DNA from: Streptomyces sp. CB02058
Lineage (GTDB): Bacteria; Actinomycetota; Actinomycetes; Streptomycetales; Streptomycetaceae
Assembly (NCBI RefSeq): GCF_001905505.1
Contig: NZ_LIPG01000001.1
Coordinates: 310,001 to 374,000, forward strand
Length of the DNA: 64,000 bases
Reading direction: 5' to 3'
Below, piece after piece: positions 60,805-64,000 of the stretch (position 1 is its first letter; the number at the start of each line of letters is the position of its first letter). The notes under the pieces are model-generated. The model worked only from the letters and a program-made list of their open reading frames with translations, searched no databases and was not told the origin of the DNA. A program made the position numbers and the translations under genes.

Positions 60805-60874
60805 ACGGGCATATCGGGCAGCCGTGATCATCGCTGTGATCACGGCGTTCTTTCAATACGCCCGAATTGCCCGT
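60805..60874 (-). ncRNA. Long two-part hairpin upstream of the NlpC/P60 gene
   Basis: The inner stem GCCGTGATCA (60821-60830) / TGATCACGGC (60837-60846) is perfect around a 6-base loop. Outer arms 60805-60819 and 60860-60874 (ACGGGCATATCGGGC against GCCCGAATTGCCCGT) pair at 13 of 15 positions, leaving an asymmetric internal loop at 60847-60859. It lies 112-181 nt before the start codon. It would form in the leader RNA if transcription begins to its right. It is not a ydaO (c-di-AMP) element: those conserved blocks were not found. Confidence 0.45.
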
Positions 60875-60930
60875 CGCTTACCATCCGTTCACACGGTTGG
60901 CCAAGCCCGCTTTTCTTGAAGTGTCCATGG

Positions 60931-60946
60931 AGTGACGCAGGTCACA
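60931..60946. promoter_or_regulatory. Crp-like dyad upstream of the NlpC/P60 gene
   Basis: AGTGACGCAGGTCACA contains GTGA-N6-TCAC, the half-site spacing of Crp/FNR-family operators, and GTGAC-N4-GTCAC is a perfect 5-bp dyad. BldD boxes look similar but have one more spacer base. Streptomyces Crp is known to control germination and wall-hydrolase genes, so a role here is plausible. Confidence 0.45.
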
Positions 60947-61198
60947 GTGTGAGCCTCCTGTGTGAGGCAACCGCGCGGGTGCGCGCCGCGTGCGGTCCCG
61001 GCGGGCCGCCGGCCCCCTGCGCCCACCCGGGGTGTACGCCCGGAAGTTCGTGAATGCGTGCGCAATGTCCACATCGGTACCGCGAGCCCCTCGTCCGAGT
61101 GGTCGCTATCTGGGGCGGGTTCCTATATCACCGACTCGGCGTCCATCGCCAATTTGCATGTAGAGGCCGCCCATTGATAGGGACACACGCCTTTGACC

Positions 61199-61236
61199 AG
61201 CGGTAACAACGCGAGATGTCACGTCTCGTAACCGCT
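61199..61236. promoter_or_regulatory. Two-part palindrome in the nuo upstream region
   Basis: Outer arms AGCGGT (61199-61204) / ACCGCT (61231-61236) enclose inner arms CGAGA (61212-61216) / TCTCG (61224-61228). It lies about 150 bp before the predicted nuo -10 box. The binding factor is unknown. Confidence 0.35.
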
Positions 61237-61351
61237 CGGCCGCTTCGAGTGTGAAGATCACCGCTCATCCGACTTCATGATTGTTCGTCAGGTGGTGGAG
61301 ATCACAAAGACGTTGGTGTACCCCGTGTCGCAGATCACAGGACGGCAGGCA

Positions 61352-61390
61352 TAGGATGCGGGGCAGTCGGGCTTGTGAACTGCCTCACAT
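61352..61390 (+). promoter_or_regulatory. nuo promoter -10 and Rex operator
   Basis: TAGGAT (61352-61357) is a -10 candidate without a clear -35. Just downstream, TTGTGAACTGCCTCACAT (61373-61390) contains the perfect palindrome TGTGA-N6-TCACA and matches 12 of 16 positions of the Rex operator TGTGAACGCGTTCACA. At about +10 to +27 it would block transcription when Rex is in its low-NADH form. Rex control of nuoA-N is established in S. coelicolor. Confidence 0.7.
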
Positions 61391-61469
61391 GTGCACGATC
61401 TTGATGAGGTGGCGAGCCGGTCGCCCGATGCGGTCCAACGGTCAAGGACGACTGGAAGGAGCGAGGAGC

Positions 61470-61829
61470 GTGAATGCCTACGCGCCCATCCTCGTGCTCG
61501 GCGCCCTCGGGGCAGGGTTTGCGATCTTCTCCGTGGTCATGGCCACGCTAATCGGCCCCAAGCGGTACAACCGGGCAAAGCTCGAAGCGTACGAGTGCGG
61601 CATCGAACCCACCCCCACTCCAGCCGGAGGCGGCCGTTTCCCCATCAAGTACTACCTGACGGCGATGCTGTTCATCGTCTTCGACATCGAGATCGTCTTC
61701 CTCTATCCCTGGGCGGTCACCTTCGACGCCCTGGGGATCTTCGGGCTCGTGGAGATGCTGCTCTTCGTGCTCACCGTCTTCGTCGCCTACGCGTATGTGT
61801 GGCGCCGCGGCGGCCTGGAATGGGACTGA
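61470..61829 (+). CDS. nuoA: NADH-quinone oxidoreductase subunit A
   Basis: 119 residues from GTG 61470 (GAGCGAGGAGC upstream). Three helices (about 5-27, 60-82 and 90-112), with the conserved loop 'AKLEAYECGIEPTPTPAGGG' between the first two and 'LTAMLFIVFDIEIVFLYPWA' in the second. NuoA is a membrane subunit next to the quinone channel; the Cys-containing loop undergoes the active/deactive transition in homologues. First gene of the nuo operon; nuoB follows 18 bp later. Confidence 0.97.
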   Translation: MNAYAPILVLGALGAGFAIFSVVMATLIGPKRYNRAKLEAYECGIEPTPTPAGGGRFPIKYYLTAMLFIVFDIEIVFLYPWAVTFDALGIFGLVEMLLFVLTVFVAYAYVWRRGGLEWD

Positions 61830-61847
61830 GGGGCTGAGGGGCACACC

Positions 61848-62402
61848 ATGGGACTCGAAGAGAAGCTGCCGAGCGGCTTTGTGCTGACCACTGTCGAGCA
61901 GGCCGCCGGCTGGGTACGGAAGTCCTCCGTATTCCCCGCCACCTTCGGCCTCGCCTGCTGCGCCATCGAGATGATGACGACCGGCGCCGGGCGGTACGAC
62001 CTGGCCCGATTCGGGATGGAGGTCTTCCGCGGATCGCCGCGGCAGGCGGATCTGATGATCGTCGCGGGACGGGTCAGCCAGAAGATGGCGCCCGTCCTGA
62101 GGCAGGTCTACGACCAGATGCCGAGCCCCAAGTGGGTCATCTCCATGGGGGTTTGCGCGTCATCGGGTGGAATGTTCAACAATTACGCCATTGTTCAGGG
62201 TGTTGATCACATCGTCCCGGTCGACATCTATCTGCCGGGCTGCCCGCCGCGGCCCGAGATGCTGATCGACGCCATCCTCAAGCTCCACCAGAAGATCCAG
62301 GGCTCCAAGCTCGGGGTCAACGCGGAGGAGGCCGCCCGCGAGGCGGAGGAGGCGGCCCTCAAGGCACTCCCCCTGATCGAGATGAAGGGGCTGCTGCGGT
62401 GA
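61848..62402 (+). CDS. nuoB: NADH-quinone oxidoreductase subunit B
   Basis: 184 residues. It binds the terminal 4Fe-4S cluster N2: ligands Cys37 and Cys38 (in '[14 protein letters not shown]'), Cys103 ('[14 protein letters not shown]') and Cys132 ('[14 protein letters not shown]'). It hands electrons to menaquinone at the peripheral-membrane arm junction. The C-terminus has an Ala/Glu-rich helix (about 160-175) common in actinobacteria. The stop overlaps the nuoC GTG by four bases. Confidence 0.97.
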   Translation: MGLEEKLPSGFVLTTVEQAAGWVRKSSVFPATFGLACCAIEMMTTGAGRYDLARFGMEVFRGSPRQADLMIVAGRVSQKMAPVLRQVYDQMPSPKWVISMGVCASSGGMFNNYAIVQGVDHIVPVDIYLPGCPPRPEMLIDAILKLHQKIQGSKLGVNAEEAAREAEEAALKALPLIEMKGLLR

Positions 62403-63109
62403 GCGAGGAACAGAACGGCACGGCGGTGCCCACGCCCCGCGACGACTCCGGTGACGTCATCGGCGTGCGCAAGGGCATGTTCGGCGCCAACAACGGCGGA
62501 GACACCTCCGGCTACGGCGGACTCGTCCGCACGGTGACCCTGCCGGGCGCGGCCTCCCGGCCGTACGGCGGCTGGTTCGACGAAGTGGCCGACGAGCTGG
62601 AAGGGGCCCTGGAGGAACAGGACCTGCTTCCCGCCAACGTCATCGAGAAGACCGTCGTCGACCGGGGCGAGGTCACCTTCTTCATCGCCCGCGAGCACCT
62701 GGTCCAGGTCGCCCGCACCCTGCGCGACGACCCCGCCCTGCGCTTCGAGCTCTGTACGGGCGTCAGCGGTGTGCACTACCTGGGGGACAAGGGGCGCGAG
62801 CTCCACGCGGTCTACCACCTGCGCTCGCTGACCCACGGGCGGCTGATCCGCCTGGAGGTGTCCGCCCCCGACAGCGACCCGCACATCCCGTCGCTCGTCG
62901 GGGTCTACCCGGCCAACGACTGGCACGAGCGCGAGACCTACGACTTCTTCGGCCTGATCTTCGACGGGCACCCCGCCCTGACCCGGATCATGATGCCGGA
63001 CGACTGGCAGGGCTTCCCGCAGCGCAAGGACTACCCGCTCGGCGGCATCGCCGTCGAGTACAAGGGCGCCCAGATCCCGGCTCCGGACCAGCGGAGGTCG
63101 TACAGCTGA
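62399..63109 (+). CDS. nuoC: NADH-quinone oxidoreductase subunit C
   Basis: 236 residues from GTG 62399. A Gly-rich N-terminal extension (about 1-55) precedes the 30-kDa-subunit domain, with signature '[20 protein letters not shown]' and '[20 protein letters not shown]' (ExxYDxxGI-like). It is a structural subunit of the hydrophilic arm with no cofactor. Its TGA overlaps the nuoD ATG (63107-63111), so translation is coupled. Confidence 0.96.
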   Translation: MSEEQNGTAVPTPRDDSGDVIGVRKGMFGANNGGDTSGYGGLVRTVTLPGAASRPYGGWFDEVADELEGALEEQDLLPANVIEKTVVDRGEVTFFIAREHLVQVARTLRDDPALRFELCTGVSGVHYLGDKGRELHAVYHLRSLTHGRLIRLEVSAPDSDPHIPSLVGVYPANDWHERETYDFFGLIFDGHPALTRIMMPDDWQGFPQRKDYPLGGIAVEYKGAQIPAPDQRRSYS

Positions 63110-64000
63110 TGACTACTCCCCACGCAACGCCCAGGGCGACCACCGAGGGGACTGTATATACAGTCACCGGCGGCGACTGGGACGAGGTCGTCGAGTCCGC
63201 CGCCAAGTCGGACGACGAGCGCATCATCGTCAACATGGGTCCCCAGCACCCGTCCACGCACGGCGTGCTGCGGCTGATCCTGGAGATCGACGGCGAGACC
63301 GTCACCGAGGCCCGCTGCGGCATCGGCTACCTCCACACCGGCATCGAGAAGAACCTCGAGTTCCGGAACTGGACGCAGGGCACCACCTTCGTCACGCGCA
63401 TGGACTACCTCACCCCGTTCTTCAACGAGGCGGCCTACTGCCTCGGGGTCGAGAAGCTCCTCGGCATCGAGGACCAGATCCCCGACCGGGCCACCGTCCT
63501 GCGCGTGCTCCTGATGGAGCTCAACCGGATCTCCTCGCACCTGGTGTGCATCGCCACCGGAGGCATGGAGCTCGGCGCCACGACGATCATGATCTACGGC
63601 TTCCGCGATCGTGAACTCGTTCTCGATCTCTTCGAGCTGATCACCGGGCTCCGCATGAACCACGCGTTCATCCGGCCCGGCGGCCTCGCCCAGGACCTTC
63701 CGATGGGCGCGGTCGACCGGCTCCGCGAGTTCGTGAAGACCATGAAGAAGAACCTGCCGGAGTACGACAAGCTCGCCACCGGCAACCCCATCTTCAAGGC
63801 CCGCATGCAGGACGTCGGTTACCTCGACCTGACCGGCTGCATGGCGCTCGGCGCCACCGGCCCGGTGCTCAGGTCCGCCGGACTCCCGCACGACCTGCGC
63901 AAGACCGATCCGTACTGCGGCTACGAGAACTACGAGTTCGACGTGCCGACCGCCGACACCTGCGACGCCTACGGCCGCTTCCTCATCCGTCTGGAGGAGA
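63109..64000 (+). CDS. nuoD: NADH-quinone oxidoreductase subunit D, 3' end missing
   Basis: The first 297 residues are visible; the frame is open at the window end. After a short leader ('[19 protein letters not shown]') comes the 49-kDa-subunit core: '[20 protein letters not shown]' (with the quinone-site His), '[20 protein letters not shown]', '[20 protein letters not shown]' and '[19 protein letters not shown]'. It is related to the large subunit of NiFe hydrogenases and forms the quinone pocket with NuoB. Full-length family members have about 400-440 residues, so roughly a third is outside the window. Confidence 0.96.
   Translation, partial: MTTPHATPRATTEGTVYTVTGGDWDEVVESAAKSDDERIIVNMGPQHPSTHGVLRLILEIDGETVTEARCGIGYLHTGIEKNLEFRNWTQGTTFVTRMDYLTPFFNEAAYCLGVEKLLGIEDQIPDRATVLRVLLMELNRISSHLVCIATGGMELGATTIMIYGFRDRELVLDLFELITGLRMNHAFIRPGGLAQDLPMGAVDRLREFVKTMKKNLPEYDKLATGNPIFKARMQDVGYLDLTGCMALGATGPVLRSAGLPHDLRKTDPYCGYENYEFDVPTADTCDAYGRFLIRLEE

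Larger units (their letters stand above)
60694..61469. other. 776-bp divergent regulatory region, NlpC/P60 versus nuo
   Basis: No gene is supported. From left to right it holds a long hairpin (60805-60874), a GTGAC/GTCAC dyad (60931-60946), a small IR GCCTC/GAGGC just after, a two-part palindrome (61199-61236), a -10 box (61352-61357) and a Rex-type palindrome (61373-61390). The A+T content is clearly higher than in the coding flanks, as expected of two strong promoters. Confidence 0.6.

Noticed and set aside
60694..61200. ydaO-type c-di-AMP riboswitch upstream of the NlpC/P60 gene
   Set aside because: I looked for the conserved GTCAGCTAACC-like block on the minus strand and did not find it; only an unrelated hairpin is present.

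Overview
The window looks like core chromosome of a Streptomyces species. GC content and third-position GC are very high, many starts are GTG, and TTA codons are almost absent (three seen). Recognisable Streptomyces landmarks include a DmdR1-type iron regulator, the AfsK/AfsS/AfsR regulators, the futalosine menaquinone genes mqnA and mqnC, and the start of the nuo operon. No phage, transposase, CRISPR array, rRNA or tRNA gene was recognised. Gene order resembles S. coelicolor between about SCO4390 and SCO4565 with several blocks rearranged; that comparison is from memory, not from an alignment.

Layout. 1-9.5 kb: the end of a PAS/GAF protein, a SIS-domain protein divergent from dmdR1, an alpha/beta hydrolase with a TTA codon, an ABC-2 type exporter (ATPase plus permease), a stand-alone prim-pol-like domain and an NsdA-like TPR regulator. 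9.6-19.4 kb: a Gln/Pro-rich membrane protein with repeated TQY motifs, a branched-chain amino-acid-type binding lipoprotein, purU, an ECF sigma factor with a zinc anti-sigma/MDMPI fusion, a STAS antagonist, an EF-hand protein, an HATPase anti-sigma-like protein and a GlxA-type regulator. 19.4-26.6 kb: membrane and transport genes, a flavin monooxygenase-like gene, the envelope-stress pair htpX-pspAB, a PNPOx-like oxidase and a TetR regulator.

26.6-35.4 kb is the secondary-metabolism control block: a VOC protein (possibly the AfsK-binding protein), the Ser/Thr kinase AfsK, two small envelope genes, the 55-residue repeat protein AfsS and the SARP/NB-ARC/TPR activator AfsR. AfsK is known to phosphorylate AfsR, which then activates afsS. 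The afsR-afsS gap holds a -10 box, an upstream 9-bp dyad and a leader hairpin.

35.6-43.3 kb is an apparently self-contained system: an RpiR/SIS regulator divergent from a six-gene operon with a C45 (penicillin acyltransferase-like) enzyme and a complete oligopeptide ABC importer. A good promoter and a dyad operator candidate lie in the divergent gap. This is the least explained functional unit in the window.

43.3-64 kb is rich in respiratory and signalling genes: a cold-shock gene, mqnA, mqnC with a degenerate amidohydrolase behind it, menG, a geranylgeranyl-reductase-family flavoenzyme (MenJ-like) and nuoABCD (nuoD cut by the window end). Together they cover part of menaquinone synthesis and the quinone-reducing complex I; a Rex-type palindrome sits in the nuo leader. 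Interleaved are three more membrane Ser/Thr kinases (two adjacent PQQ-propeller paralogues), an ECF sigma unit with a DUF3152 metalloprotease-like protein, an MptB-like mannosyltransferase and an NlpC/P60 hydrolase with a structured upstream region. Several genes have a TANNNT box 6-8 nt before the start codon and no Shine-Dalgarno sequence, as expected for leaderless mRNAs.
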